Of a stretch of 64,000 bases of DNA, positions 25,500 to 34,030 are shown in pieces. The translations under genes were made by a program, and so were the position numbers. Numbering within the stretch: position 1 is the first letter of the stretch; each line of letters opens with the position of its first letter. The notes under the pieces are model-generated. The model did not search any database. It saw only the letters and a program-made list of their open reading frames with translations, and was not told the DNA's origin. Origin of the DNA: Sphingobacteriaceae bacterium (lineage in GTDB: Bacteria; Bacteroidota; Bacteroidia; Sphingobacteriales; Sphingobacteriaceae); NCBI GenBank assembly GCA_947463785.1, contig CANHRG010000003.1, forward strand, positions 62,001 through 126,000, in the 5' to 3' direction.

Positions 25500-25970
25500 G
25501 TGAGAAATAGCATCACTTTGAAAAAAATATTGATTGCCATCGATGAAACCAGTTATTCTGAAAAAGCATTGAGTTATGGTTGCCACTTAGCAAAACAACT
25601 ACACGCTAAAATAGCCCTGGTTCACGTAAGCGAATTACCCATGTTACCGGGTTATGTGGGGAACGCCGTAGTTGGCGAGGTGCCTAGTGTTGTACCCGAG
25701 TTACTCTCAGTTGAACAAGAAGCCTCAAAAAAATTACTGGAACGATTATCTGAAGCGTGTGGAAAAGAGACAGCGGTATATACGTTTAGCCGGATGGGTT
25801 TAATTAGGGATGAAATTCTGGCGGTGGCAAAAGAATGGGAAGCAGATTTACTCATTTTGGGCACCCATGGTCGCACGGGATTAGATCATTTTATGATGGG
25901 TAGTATTGCCGAAAGTGTTGTGCGAAAAGCACACTGTCCGGTACTGATCATACCCAATAAAGCGAACTAA
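25500..25970 (+). CDS. Universal stress protein (UspA family)
   Basis: A single-domain UspA-type protein (156 residues from GTG 25500). The start ILIAIDETSYSEKAL and the ATP-binding motif G-2X-G-9X-G-S (GTHGRTGLDHFMMGSIAE, near 121-138) are complete, so it is probably an ATP-binding member. The start is uncertain: GTG 25500 gives six extra residues, whereas TTG 25518 gives the more typical KKILIAIDE opening. It is followed 2 bp later by a strong bidirectional terminator shared with the facing ferredoxin gene. Family members are linked to stress survival; nothing here identifies a specific stimulus. Confidence 0.9.
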   Translation: MRNSITLKKILIAIDETSYSEKALSYGCHLAKQLHAKIALVHVSELPMLPGYVGNAVVGEVPSVVPELLSVEQEASKKLLERLSEACGKETAVYTFSRMGLIRDEILAVAKEWEADLLILGTHGRTGLDHFMMGSIAESVVRKAHCPVLIIPNKAN

Positions 25971-26000
25971 AAAAGCCCCGAATGAAAATCCGGGGCTTTG
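25971..26000. terminator. Bidirectional terminator between usp and ferredoxin genes
   Basis: AAAGCCCCG (25972-25980) and CGGGGCTTT (25991-25999) form a perfect 9-bp stem with a 10-base loop, with A and T flanks on both sides. It serves the + strand universal stress gene and the facing - strand ferredoxin gene. Confidence 0.87.
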
Positions 26001-26019
26001 CTATTTTGATAAAAGCTAC

Positions 26020-26370
26020 TTAAGCTTCAAGATGAAGCCAGGCTTTCTTAGCCATTAATTCTTCTTCTGTTTCACGAACATTTTCATCATCCACACAGCA
26101 ATCTACAGGGCAAACTGCTGCACATTGGGGTTCATCATGAAAACCTACGCACTCCGTACACTTATCCGATACAATATAATACACCTCATCAGATACGGCT
26201 GGCTGAGCGGCTTCCGAATCAATGGATTGACCACCAAAATCAATTAAACCACGTAATCCGGTACCATCAGAAAAACGCCAGTTGGTACCGGCATCGTAAA
26301 TCGCGTTATTTGGACACTCGGGCTCGCAAGCTCCGCAGTTGATACATTCGTCGGTGATTTTTATAGCCAT
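26020..26370 (-). CDS. Ferredoxin with two [4Fe-4S] motifs
   Basis: A 116-residue electron carrier. The first cluster motif is CxxCxxCxxxCP at Cys9, Cys12, Cys15 and Cys19. The second is CTEC followed by an eight-residue insertion (VGFHDEPQ) before CAAVCP, as in the long-insert (Alvin-type) 2[4Fe-4S] ferredoxins. A linker of about 50 residues separates the motifs, and an acidic C-terminal helix follows. It is divergent from the LuxC-like acyl-CoA reductase gene (74 bp between starts), a pairing I remember from other Bacteroidota. A low-potential electron donor role for some reductase is likely, but the partner is not shown. Confidence 0.92.
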   Translation of the reverse strand: MAIKITDECINCGACEPECPNNAIYDAGTNWRFSDGTGLRGLIDFGGQSIDSEAAQPAVSDEVYYIVSDKCTECVGFHDEPQCAAVCPVDCCVDDENVRETEEELMAKKAWLHLEA

Positions 26371-26444
26371 AATATAGCTGAAATTCTAATTCTAAACTTA
26401 ATTTTACGCCACAAATATAAGAGAATCTGAATATTTAATCAGGG

Positions 26445-27470
26445 ATGAAAGAGAATTTGACACTTGAAAAACGCTTGGATGCTTTTGCCAAACTGGGAGC
26501 ATGGATACGTGATGGCGATCCAGGCATGGAGGACTTGATTCTAGGTTCAGAAAATTACAATGGTTGGTTCACACCTGCCAATTCCCGAAAAGCATTGTGG
26601 AATATTGGTGAGATGCTACAACCGAGTGCATTGAACTCCTGGAGTAAGCAATGGGAAGATTTAATTACTGATCAGGAACCTAAAAAAATTGGATTGATTT
26701 TAGCCGGCAACATCCCATTAGTTGGATTTCACGATGTGTTGGCAGTTCTGGTTGCCGGACATCAGGCTTTAATCAAGCTTTCATCGCAAGATCCTAAGCT
26801 TTTACCTTACACCTTATCAAAACTGATTGAACTAGAGCCCGGATTTGGGAATCGTATAAATTATGTAGATCGATTAGAAAACTTTGATGCCGTTATTGCC
26901 ACCGGGAGTAACAATAGTGCTCGCTATTTTGAGTATTATTTTGGGAAAGTTCCCCATATTATTCGAAAGAACCGGAACAGCGTTGCGGTACTTACAGACA
27001 AAGAAAGCAACAAGGAACTTGAAGCACTTGGTGCGGATATTTTCGATTATTTCGGCTTAGGATGCCGAAACGTTTCGAAGCTATTTGTTCCTAAAGGTTA
27101 TGGATTTGACCGTTTTTTTCAAGCGATTGAGCCTTATCAGAGCATTGCACAGCATCACAAGTACCTCAACAATTACGATTACAACAAATCTATTTATTTG
27201 GTTAACGGCGATCAGCATTTGGATAATGGTTTCCTTTTGTTGAAACCCGATGAAAAACTAGCCTCTCCCTTAGCAGTGGTCTATTACGAGGAATACGAAG
27301 ATCTCCAAGAACTAAACGCCAAGTTACTCCAAGATTCAGCAGCTATTCAGTGTGTTGCCAGTACGGAACAGCTCGACATTCCTAATCAGCTTGTTCAACT
27401 GGGTTGTACCCAAAAGCCTCAACTTTGGGACTATGCAGACGGTATAGATCTGATGCAATTCTTACTCTAA
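26445..27470 (+). CDS. Acyl-CoA reductase, LuxC-like
   Basis: A 341-residue protein of the LuxC-type aldehyde dehydrogenase branch, which reduces acyl thioesters to aldehydes with NADPH. The nucleotide-binding part reads KKIGLILAGNIPLVGFHD (about 80-97), ATGSNNSARYF follows near 152-162, and NRNSVAVL near 177-184. The predicted nucleophile is Cys207 in FGLGCRNVSKLF. There is no LuxE, LuxD or luciferase gene nearby. The divergent ferredoxin and this gene may be functionally linked. The acyl substrate is not evident, and the Bacteroidota members may act on something other than long-chain acyl-CoA. Confidence 0.83.
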   Translation: MKENLTLEKRLDAFAKLGAWIRDGDPGMEDLILGSENYNGWFTPANSRKALWNIGEMLQPSALNSWSKQWEDLITDQEPKKIGLILAGNIPLVGFHDVLAVLVAGHQALIKLSSQDPKLLPYTLSKLIELEPGFGNRINYVDRLENFDAVIATGSNNSARYFEYYFGKVPHIIRKNRNSVAVLTDKESNKELEALGADIFDYFGLGCRNVSKLFVPKGYGFDRFFQAIEPYQSIAQHHKYLNNYDYNKSIYLVNGDQHLDNGFLLLKPDEKLASPLAVVYYEEYEDLQELNAKLLQDSAAIQCVASTEQLDIPNQLVQLGCTQKPQLWDYADGIDLMQFLL

Positions 27471-27497
27471 AAACTGGGCACAATTCAGGGAAAATGA

Positions 27498-27505
27498 TAA
27501 CTTTG
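27498..27505 (+). promoter_or_regulatory. TAnnTTTG -7 box five bases before the small ORF
   Basis: TAACTTTG matches the Bacteroidota -7 consensus exactly and ends 5 bp before ATG 27511. Transcription would begin at or next to the start codon, giving a leaderless or near-leaderless message. A TTG -33 element is not evident. Confidence 0.5.
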
Positions 27506-27510
27506 AAACG

Positions 27511-27714
27511 ATGTATTTGATCAAAGTAAAAGGCGTAGCAAAAATTCCGGATTACGTACAGTTGAGAGACGAAGAGTTCACGCTACTGGCCTATTTCCGT
27601 GTCGATCGTCCGGAAAAATCCTTGGATAAGATCGGATTAGCCGAGCACAGCGAATACATCCTAAAAAAAATAGAAGAACTCCCCTTTGGCCAAGTGTACA
27701 AACTAGAATTATAA
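27511..27714 (+). CDS. Small conserved-looking protein of unknown function
   Basis: A 67-residue protein (MYLIKVKGVAKIPDYVQLRD...) with mixed alpha/beta character, no Cys, no signal peptide and no membrane segment. I do not recognise a family with a known function, though short proteins of this kind recur beside FtsE-like ATPase genes in Bacteroidota from memory. It is probably real: an exact -7 box lies directly upstream, and its stop is 4 bp from the ABC gene start, implying a two-gene message. Confidence 0.7.
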   Translation: MYLIKVKGVAKIPDYVQLRDEEFTLLAYFRVDRPEKSLDKIGLAEHSEYILKKIEELPFGQVYKLEL

Positions 27715-27718
27715 GCAG

Positions 27719-28396
27719 ATGAGCAATTCCGTAATTCAATTAACTAACGTTGATGTTTTTCAGCAAAATCAATTGGTTTTATCGCAAGTAAACCTGCATG
27801 TAGACCGAGGAGAATTTGTTTACCTGATTGGGCAAACGGGTTCAGGAAAAAGTAGTTTACTGAAAGTGATTTACGGCGATTTGCACATCAAAACCGGTCA
27901 AGGAAATGTTGCTGGCTACGATCTAAAAAAGCTGAGCGATGAAGAAATTCCTTTTTTAAGACGGAAACTGGGAATCGTTTTTCAAGATTTTCAATTGTTA
28001 ACAGACCGAACGGTAGAAAAAAATCTGGAGTTCGTATTGCAGGCAACCGGCTGGACCAATCTGCCTGAAATTGCGGGACGTATCCGTGAAGTGTTGGATC
28101 AGGTGGGCTTGCGTTCCAAAATCCAAAAAATGCCTCACGAACTTTCTGGCGGCGAACAGCAACGCGTAGTGATTGCCAGAGCGCTGCTCAACCACCCGGA
28201 AGTTATTTTGGCCGACGAGCCTACCGGGCATTTGGATCCGGAAACATCCGAGGAAATTACCATGCTTTTACGCCAAATCAGCCAATCTGGAACAGCGGTG
28301 GTTTTGGCTACACACGATTATCACATCATCCGAACTTTTCCATCTCGAATCATCAAATGTGAAAACGGGCTGGTGGTGGAAAATGCCAGTATTTAA
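27719..28396 (+). CDS. ftsE: FtsE-like ABC transporter ATP-binding protein
   Basis: A 225-residue ABC ATPase. Walker A is GQTGSGKSS (about 38-46), the Q-loop VFQDFQLL, the signature LSGGEQQR (about 140-147), and Walker B ILADEPTGHLD, followed by a switch His in ATHDYHI. The spacing and the short N-terminus fit FtsE, which with FtsX activates peptidoglycan hydrolysis at the division site. No ftsX-type permease is adjacent; the + strand neighbours are the 67-residue ORF and, after 117 bp, grpE. Related LolD-type ATPases cannot be fully excluded. Confidence 0.87.
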   Translation: MSNSVIQLTNVDVFQQNQLVLSQVNLHVDRGEFVYLIGQTGSGKSSLLKVIYGDLHIKTGQGNVAGYDLKKLSDEEIPFLRRKLGIVFQDFQLLTDRTVEKNLEFVLQATGWTNLPEIAGRIREVLDQVGLRSKIQKMPHELSGGEQQRVVIARALLNHPEVILADEPTGHLDPETSEEITMLLRQISQSGTAVVLATHDYHIIRTFPSRIIKCENGLVVENASI

Positions 28397-28480
28397 CTTG
28401 ATTTTTCATTTTACGCCACTTTGTTAGTTATTTGCAAATACTAACTGACAGCTTGTCGCAAAACCGGTATTGGCAACAAT

Positions 28481-28509
28481 TTTGACCATATCGGACAAAG
28501 AATTTTTTG
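28481..28509 (+). promoter_or_regulatory. Probable grpE-dnaJ promoter
   Basis: A TTTG at 28481-28484 and ATTTTTTG at 28502-28509 (one mismatch to TAnnTTTG) are 17 bp apart, which fits the Bacteroidota -33/-7 arrangement. The -7 box lies 4 bp before the grpE ATG, again implying a very short leader. No CIRCE-type inverted repeat is seen. Confidence 0.4.
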
Positions 28510-28513
28510 AAAC

Positions 28514-29041
28514 ATGTCGAAAACGAAAAAAACTACCAAAGCAGAAACAAGCAGCAAAGCAGAGAAAAAGGCTGGTAAACCAGGTCCTGATGCTGCTTTG
28601 CAAAAATTAAAGGCCGAATTGGCTGAAGCCAACGATAAATACCTGCGTTTGTATGCTGAATTTGATAATTTCAAACGTAGAACCAGTAAAGAGCGGATAG
28701 AATTATTACAAACAGCCGGAAAAGAAGTCATTGTATCTTTACTACCTGTTTTAGACGATTTTGAAAGAGCGCAAAAAGCAATGGAAAATGCGACTGAAAT
28801 TTCGGCCGTAAAAGAAGGAGTAGCGCTTATCCATCATAAAATCAAAAATATTTTAACACAGCAGGGATTGAAAGAAATGGAAGCGAAAGGTTCTGCATTT
28901 GATGCCGATTTACACGAAGCCATTACCAATATCCCAGCACCAACCGAAGATTTGAAAGGGAAAAATATCGACGAACTGGAGAAAGGATACTACCTGAATG
29001 ATAAGGTAATTCGTTTTGCTAAAGTAGTTGTAGGACAATAA
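28514..29041 (+). CDS. grpE: Nucleotide exchange factor GrpE
   Basis: Exchange factor that releases ADP from DnaK. The 175 residues comprise a Lys/Ala-rich N-terminal tail (1-32), a long coiled-coil helix (about 33-85, with [21 protein letters not shown]) and a C-terminal beta domain ending in [19 protein letters not shown], the usual GrpE signature. dnaJ starts 2 bp after its stop. The dnaK gene is not in the window; the DnaK-like gene at 48101 is the Fe-S-specific hscA. Confidence 0.96.
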   Translation: MSKTKKTTKAETSSKAEKKAGKPGPDAALQKLKAELAEANDKYLRLYAEFDNFKRRTSKERIELLQTAGKEVIVSLLPVLDDFERAQKAMENATEISAVKEGVALIHHKIKNILTQQGLKEMEAKGSAFDADLHEAITNIPAPTEDLKGKNIDELEKGYYLNDKVIRFAKVVVGQ

Positions 29042-29043
29042 TC

Positions 29044-30201
29044 ATGGCAAAGAGAGATTATTACGACGTACTCGGAGTGGCAAAAAATGCCAATGCTGAA
29101 GAAATCAAAAAGGCTTACCGTAAACTGGCTATCAAATACCACCCCGATAAAAATCCGGATGATAAAGCCGCTGAAGATAAGTTCAAAGAAGCAGCAGAAG
29201 CTTACGAGGTTTTAAGCAACCCGGAGAAAAAACAACGTTACGACCAATTTGGACATGCCGGTAACGCCGCAGGTGCGGGTGGATTTGGTGGCGGCGGTAT
29301 GAACATGGAAGATATTTTCAGTCAATTTGGCGATATCTTCGGTGGTGGCGGAAGCCCTTTCGACAGTTTTTTTGGAGGTGGACAATCTGGCAGAGGAGGC
29401 CGCAGAGTTAGTCGTGGTACCAATCTTCGAATTAAAGTAAAACTGAGCCTAGAAGAAATTGCCAAGGGCACAGAGAAGAAAATAAAGGTTAATAAACAGG
29501 TAAGCTGCTCCAGTTGCGATGGCAGTGGTGCTAAAGATAAATCCTCGTTTCATACCTGCCGTACTTGCGGGGGTAGCGGAGCGGTTCGCCGGGTAACCAA
29601 TACCATTTTGGGCCAGATGCAAACCACCAGCACCTGCCCTAGCTGTAATGGTGAAGGAACTGAAATTACCGCCAAATGCGGCACTTGCCATGGCGAAGGC
29701 TTAATGCGTGGCGAAGAAACCATCAGCATTCAAATTCCGGCGGGTGTAAGTGAAGGCATGCAATTGTCGATGAGTGGCAAAGGAAATGCCGCACCTCGTG
29801 GTGGAGTTCCGGGCGATCTAATCATTTTAATCGAAGAAATTCCGCACGAGACCTTAAAACGCGACGGCAATAATATTGTATACGATTTGCACATCAGCTT
29901 TGCCGATGCCGCTTTAGGCTCAAGTGTAGAGGTGCCCACCATTGACGGGAAAGCCAAAATTAAAATCGAACCTGGAACCCAAGGCGGTAAAATTCTGCGT
30001 TTGAAAGGCAAGGGCATACCGGAGGTAAATTCGTACCACCGTGGCGACCAGCTCATTTATGTAAACATCTGGACACCGAAAGCCTTATCTAAGGAAGAGC
30101 GTGAAACTTTAGAAAAACTGCAAGATTCCCCGAACTTTAAACCCCAGCCGGGCAAGAGCGAAAAATCCTTCTTCGAACGGATGAAGGAATATTTTGGATA
30201 A
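29044..30201 (+). CDS. dnaJ: Chaperone DnaJ (type I J-protein)
   Basis: DnaK co-chaperone of 385 residues with all type I parts. The J-domain (1-70) has HPD in [10 protein letters not shown] Gly/Phe-rich linker (about 74-120) follows. The zinc region has four CxxCxGxG motifs: [24 protein letters not shown] and CGTCHGEG. Then come the two beta-barrel substrate domains and a C-terminal dimerisation tail. It forms a two-gene unit with grpE and is followed by a terminator at 30204-30234. Confidence 0.97.
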   Translation: MAKRDYYDVLGVAKNANAEEIKKAYRKLAIKYHPDKNPDDKAAEDKFKEAAEAYEVLSNPEKKQRYDQFGHAGNAAGAGGFGGGGMNMEDIFSQFGDIFGGGGSPFDSFFGGGQSGRGGRRVSRGTNLRIKVKLSLEEIAKGTEKKIKVNKQVSCSSCDGSGAKDKSSFHTCRTCGGSGAVRRVTNTILGQMQTTSTCPSCNGEGTEITAKCGTCHGEGLMRGEETISIQIPAGVSEGMQLSMSGKGNAAPRGGVPGDLIILIEEIPHETLKRDGNNIVYDLHISFADAALGSSVEVPTIDGKAKIKIEPGTQGGKILRLKGKGIPEVNSYHRGDQLIYVNIWTPKALSKEERETLEKLQDSPNFKPQPGKSEKSFFERMKEYFG

Positions 30202-30203
30202 AG

Positions 30204-30234
30204 AAAAAGCCTTCGAAAAATCGGAGGCTTTTTT
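30204..30234 (+). terminator. Terminator after dnaJ
   Basis: AAAAGCCTTCG and CGGAGGCTTTT pair (one G-U) around a short A-rich loop, with a T6 tract on the + strand. The facing lipoprotein gene ends at 30238, so the same hairpin may also stop minus-strand transcription. Confidence 0.82.
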
Positions 30235-30237
30235 GTT

Positions 30238-30954
30238 TTAGTCCTTTACACAGCGGACTGATAGTCCGAATCGGGGAGCAGCTGTACTTAATATTAGTTC
30301 ATTGGTATTAAATTGAATACCTGTGGCGTTGTTGGAACCGGTAGAGTTCCACCAGAATGAGAAAATCCCTGAAAATGCATAATCCTCTGTATCATTTCTG
30401 CAGCCTGCGGGAAATGCATTAAACCCACTTTTATTGTTTGCAGTCTGATTATTACCCACGTTTCCTTCTGTCTGGTCATTCTCCCAACCAGAAGTAGCCG
30501 CCAAAGATTTGGCAATTTTATTTCCCGTTTTGGTACCGTCATAGTTATAACCATTTGCAATCAAATAATTTTGTAGCTTTTGCCAATCTGAATCGGTAGG
30601 CACATGCCAACCTGTAGGAGCCAACTTGCCGGTATTTACCGCATGCCAGTTATACAACATCCCAAACGTGGCTATATTTGCATAATCGTTATTATAATAG
30701 CATAACATAGGAGAAATGATATTGGGATCTGACCAGGTTTGATACGAAAAAACCATCGGTATAGGTGTTTTATCATTCAGCATAGTGACTTTCAAATTTT
30801 CTGCCATCCACCATTGGTCGCCAATTTTAACGGTTTTGTATACATTGCCTTCCACATCAGTAACTGTGCCAAATTGTGGGCCGCTATATTTATCTTTTTT
30901 ACAAGACCCAAAACCAAAAATCAGCATTGCTGTAATAAAAACAATTTTTTTCAT
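30238..30954 (-). CDS. FISUMP-domain lipoprotein
   Basis: A 238-residue lipoprotein. The signal peptide MKKIVFITAMLIFGFGSC ends in a lipobox with the acylated Cys at 18, followed by KKD. The mature part is a single FISUMP domain (Fibrobacter succinogenes major paralogous domain, TIGR02145), with YKTVKIGDQWWMAENLK near 40-56, APTGWHVPTDSDWQKL, GFNAFPAGCRN and the closing GLSVRCVKD. The fold is C-type-lectin-like. Such proteins are abundant on Bacteroidota and Fibrobacter surfaces; ligand and function are unknown. It is monocistronic, facing dnaJ across the terminator and divergent from the natA-like gene. Confidence 0.9.
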   Translation of the reverse strand: MKKIVFITAMLIFGFGSCKKDKYSGPQFGTVTDVEGNVYKTVKIGDQWWMAENLKVTMLNDKTPIPMVFSYQTWSDPNIISPMLCYYNNDYANIATFGMLYNWHAVNTGKLAPTGWHVPTDSDWQKLQNYLIANGYNYDGTKTGNKIAKSLAATSGWENDQTEGNVGNNQTANNKSGFNAFPAGCRNDTEDYAFSGIFSFWWNSTGSNNATGIQFNTNELILSTAAPRFGLSVRCVKD

Positions 30955-31138
30955 AAGTAGTTATAACATCTTAACACAATAGTAAAGCAGATTGAAATAA
31001 CTTAACAAGCATTCCCGACGAACAAACATTTTTTTACGACGAACAACCATTTTTGAGGTTTTGTTCGATAAATTGATTCCATTTTTTGTAACGATTAGTA
31101 CACACTTTTGTCTAAATTGAAAAGCATCAATCAGCATT

Positions 31139-32032
31139 ATGCTCAGCATCAGAAACATTGTAAAACAATACGCCGAACACCGTGCCCTCGATGGCGTAAG
31201 CCTGGAAGTTGAAAAAGGCAGTATTTTCGGATTATTAGGCCCCAATGGAGCCGGAAAAACCTCACTCATCCGCATTATTAACCAAATTACCGCACCCGAT
31301 GAAGGAGAGGTTTATTTTAACGGCGAAAAGTTAAACCCCAATCATATTGCCAAAATTGGCTACCTACCCGAAGAACGTGGTTTGTATAAAAAAATGACCA
31401 TCGGTGAGCAAGCTTTATACCTGGCTCAACTGAAAGGCCTTTCGCGGGCCGATGCCACTAAACGGATAAAATTTTGGTTTGAAAAAATGGAAATGCAAAC
31501 CTGGTGGGATAAAAAAGTGGAAGATCTGAGTAAAGGGATGCAGCAAAAAGTACAGTTCGTAGCTACCGTTTTACACGAACCCGAACTCATTATTCTGGAT
31601 GAACCTTTTTCGGGCTTCGATCCGGTTAATGCCGAAATCGTAACCAAAGAAATTCTAGAGTTGAATAAAAAAGGTGCAACCATCATTTTCTCTACCCACC
31701 GCATGGAATCGGTAGAGCAATTGTGCGACAGCATTGCCCTCATCAACCGTTCGCACAAAATTTTAGACGGCAAGGTAAAAGACATTAAAAACAGCTACCG
31801 CGATAATACGTTTACCTTAAGTTTCGAAGGAAATTTTCCTGAAGCAAAAGCTGACTTATTTGACATTGTAGCCGAACCAAAAAATGGATCTGTAACCGTC
31901 AAAATTAACAAGGCTAAGAATGCGAATGAATTACTCAGCTATGTTTTGCCACACATCCAAATTCAGGAACTTAAAGAAGAAGTTCCCAGCATTCACGACA
32001 TTTTTATTCAGAAAGTAACGCAATTAAGTTAA
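31139..32032 (+). CDS. ABC transporter ATP-binding protein (NatA type)
   Basis: A 297-residue ATPase of the drug/sodium exporter class. Walker A is GPNGAGKTS (about 38-46), the signature is LSKGMQQKVQ, Walker B is LIILDEPFSGFDPVN and the switch His is in FSTHRME. The C-terminal 80 residues form an extra domain with the EVPSIHDIFI motif typical of NatA/DrrA-like ATPases. The cognate permease starts 4 bp downstream. The cargo is not evident; NatAB exports sodium in Bacillus, but this subfamily is broad. Confidence 0.93.
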   Translation: MLSIRNIVKQYAEHRALDGVSLEVEKGSIFGLLGPNGAGKTSLIRIINQITAPDEGEVYFNGEKLNPNHIAKIGYLPEERGLYKKMTIGEQALYLAQLKGLSRADATKRIKFWFEKMEMQTWWDKKVEDLSKGMQQKVQFVATVLHEPELIILDEPFSGFDPVNAEIVTKEILELNKKGATIIFSTHRMESVEQLCDSIALINRSHKILDGKVKDIKNSYRDNTFTLSFEGNFPEAKADLFDIVAEPKNGSVTVKINKAKNANELLSYVLPHIQIQELKEEVPSIHDIFIQKVTQLS

Positions 32033-32036
32033 GAGC

Positions 32037-33350
32037 ATGAACAAGATTTTACTCATCATTCAACGCGAATACCTAAGCCGAGTTAAAAAGAAATCCTTTT
32101 TATTGATGACCTTTCTCGTACCGGCACTCATTATCGGCATGTATGCCTTAATTGCTTTTTTAAGTGTAAAAGGTGGAGATAAAGTAACTGAAATTACGGT
32201 GTACGACGAGAGTCAGATTTTTGCAGGAAATTTCAAAAACAGCTCCTTAATTCGTTACCAAACGAGCACGTTAAGTTTGGTAGATGCCAAAAAACAGGCT
32301 GCAGAAAACGAAGATGGTTTCATCCTCTACATTCCTGCAGAAACAGGCAAGGAAACTCAGGTTCAATTATTCTCCAAAAAGAAAATAGGTCTTTCCTCAC
32401 TGAGCAATATCGAAAATCAGATGAATGAGATCTTGCGCACCAAACAACTTAAAGATGCTGGTATTGACCCTTCAACCTTGGCCCAAATTAAACCGGACGT
32501 GACTATCAATTCTATTGAATTGACCGCCGAAGGCGAAAAAGACAGTAGTGCCGGCGCTGCCTACATTATTGGATTTGCTGCTGCTATCCTGGTGTACATG
32601 TCCTTATTTATTTATGGGTCACAAGTAATGCGTGGCGTAATTGAAGAAAAAACAAGCCGGATTGTAGAAGTTGTGATCTCTTCAGTAAAGCCATTCCAAC
32701 TGATGATGGGCAAAATCATCGGTATTGGCCTGGTCGGTTTAACCCAATTTATTCTTTGGATAGTTCTGTCCACTACCTTGGTGAGTTCAGCGGGACAATT
32801 TTTTCTAAAAGATAAAATGGAACAGGTTAAATCCATTCAGACCGAAAAATCTGAAGGTCAAAAACCGAACGTTGAATTTAATCAAGGGCCAGGTGCAACC
32901 GTAATTAATGCCATACAAACCCTCAATTTGCCGTATATTTTAGGCACTTTCCTAGTTTATTTTTTGGGTGGATACCTGATTTATAGCGCCTTGTTTGCAG
33001 CCGTTGGTGCAGCCGTAGATAACGAAACAGAAACACAGCAATTTATGCTCCCCATTACGCTTCCATTGCTATTCACCTACATCATGTCGTTCAGTTTTAT
33101 TGTGAATAATCCGGACAGCACCTTGTCTTTTTGGCTAAGTATCATTCCATTTACATCACCTATTGCCATGATGGTTCGTTTACCTTTCGGCGTACCCGAT
33201 TGGCAATTGGCCTTATCAATCGTTTTATTAATAGCCGGATTTTTGTTCACTACCTGGATTGCCTCACGCATTTACAGGGTGGGAATCCTGATGTATGGCA
33301 AAAAGGTGAATTTCCGCGAACTAGCCAAATGGCTTACCTATAAAGAATAG
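32037..33350 (+). CDS. ABC transporter permease (ABC-2/NatB type)
   Basis: A 437-residue membrane permease. The N-terminus (NKILLIIQREYLSRVKKKSF) leads into the first membrane helix (about 20-43). A large extracytoplasmic domain (about 45-170) follows, then five more helices in the C-terminal half (about 173-420), the layout of NatB/CcmB-like ABC-2 permeases. A polar loop near 255-285 (EQVKSIQTEKSEGQK) interrupts the membrane part. It is translated right after its ATPase and 2 bp before the M24 peptidase gene. Confidence 0.92.
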   Translation: MNKILLIIQREYLSRVKKKSFLLMTFLVPALIIGMYALIAFLSVKGGDKVTEITVYDESQIFAGNFKNSSLIRYQTSTLSLVDAKKQAAENEDGFILYIPAETGKETQVQLFSKKKIGLSSLSNIENQMNEILRTKQLKDAGIDPSTLAQIKPDVTINSIELTAEGEKDSSAGAAYIIGFAAAILVYMSLFIYGSQVMRGVIEEKTSRIVEVVISSVKPFQLMMGKIIGIGLVGLTQFILWIVLSTTLVSSAGQFFLKDKMEQVKSIQTEKSEGQKPNVEFNQGPGATVINAIQTLNLPYILGTFLVYFLGGYLIYSALFAAVGAAVDNETETQQFMLPITLPLLFTYIMSFSFIVNNPDSTLSFWLSIIPFTSPIAMMVRLPFGVPDWQLALSIVLLIAGFLFTTWIASRIYRVGILMYGKKVNFRELAKWLTYKE

Positions 33351-33352
33351 CC

Positions 33353-34030
33353 ATGACCGAAGCCAAAGCACAACTGATAGCAGCCGAACAAAAGGCCCTG
33401 CAACTCTTTAAAACTATGGAGGAGCGTGAGCTCATCTGCTCAGGAAAAACCGAAGAAGACTTGAACGATGAGGTTTTTAAATTAGCTAAAGAATTATTTG
33501 GCATCGAAAAATATTGGCACAAACGCATCATCCGTGCCGGTAAAAATACCCTCCTTCCCTACAATGAGAATCCACCCAATTTAACCTTACGGGATGATGA
33601 AATCTTGTTCTTGGATTTTGGACCCATATTTGAAGATTGGGAAGCCGATTTCGGGCGCACGTATGTGATCGGTAAGGATACGGTAAAATTGAAATTAAAA
33701 AATGATTTGGAGCTAATTTGGAAAGAATGTAAAGCTTTTTATAACGCTAAAACTTCTCTTAGCGGTGCCGAGTACTACGCTCATGTGGTTTCGGTAGCCA
33801 ATAGCTACGGCTGGGAGTTTGGCGGCAAAATGGCCGGACACATCATTGGCCACTTCCCGCACGAACGACTGGAAAAAGAGATTAAGGACAATTACATCCA
33901 TCCGGAAAATCACTTAGATATGTTCGGTCCTGATAAATCGGGCAATCCCAGAGAATGGATTTTGGAGATCCATTTGGTAGACAGAGAACGTGAAATTGGG
34001 GGATTTTTTGAGCAGCTATTGAGCGTTTAA
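33353..34030 (+). CDS. M24 family metallopeptidase
   Basis: A 225-residue protein with the pita-bread fold signature of methionine aminopeptidase and aminopeptidase P. The five metal ligands appear complete: Asp88 and Asp99 (FLDFGPIFEDWEADFG, 11 apart as in MetAP), a His in GHIIGHFPHE (163 or 167), Glu205 (ILEIHLVD) and Glu220 (GGFFEQLL). The N-terminal half is reduced compared with Xaa-Pro peptidases. It follows the exporter permease by 2 bp, so it is co-transcribed with it, suggesting but not proving processing of a peptide cargo. Its stop overlaps the maf stop within TTAA (34027-34030). Confidence 0.87.
   Translation: MTEAKAQLIAAEQKALQLFKTMEERELICSGKTEEDLNDEVFKLAKELFGIEKYWHKRIIRAGKNTLLPYNENPPNLTLRDDEILFLDFGPIFEDWEADFGRTYVIGKDTVKLKLKNDLELIWKECKAFYNAKTSLSGAEYYAHVVSVANSYGWEFGGKMAGHIIGHFPHERLEKEIKDNYIHPENHLDMFGPDKSGNPREWILEIHLVDREREIGGFFEQLLSV

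Noticed and set aside
30961-31275. Minus-strand frame at the 5' end of the NatA-like gene
   Set aside because: It overlaps the ABC ATPase antisense and the promoter region and shows no family signature.
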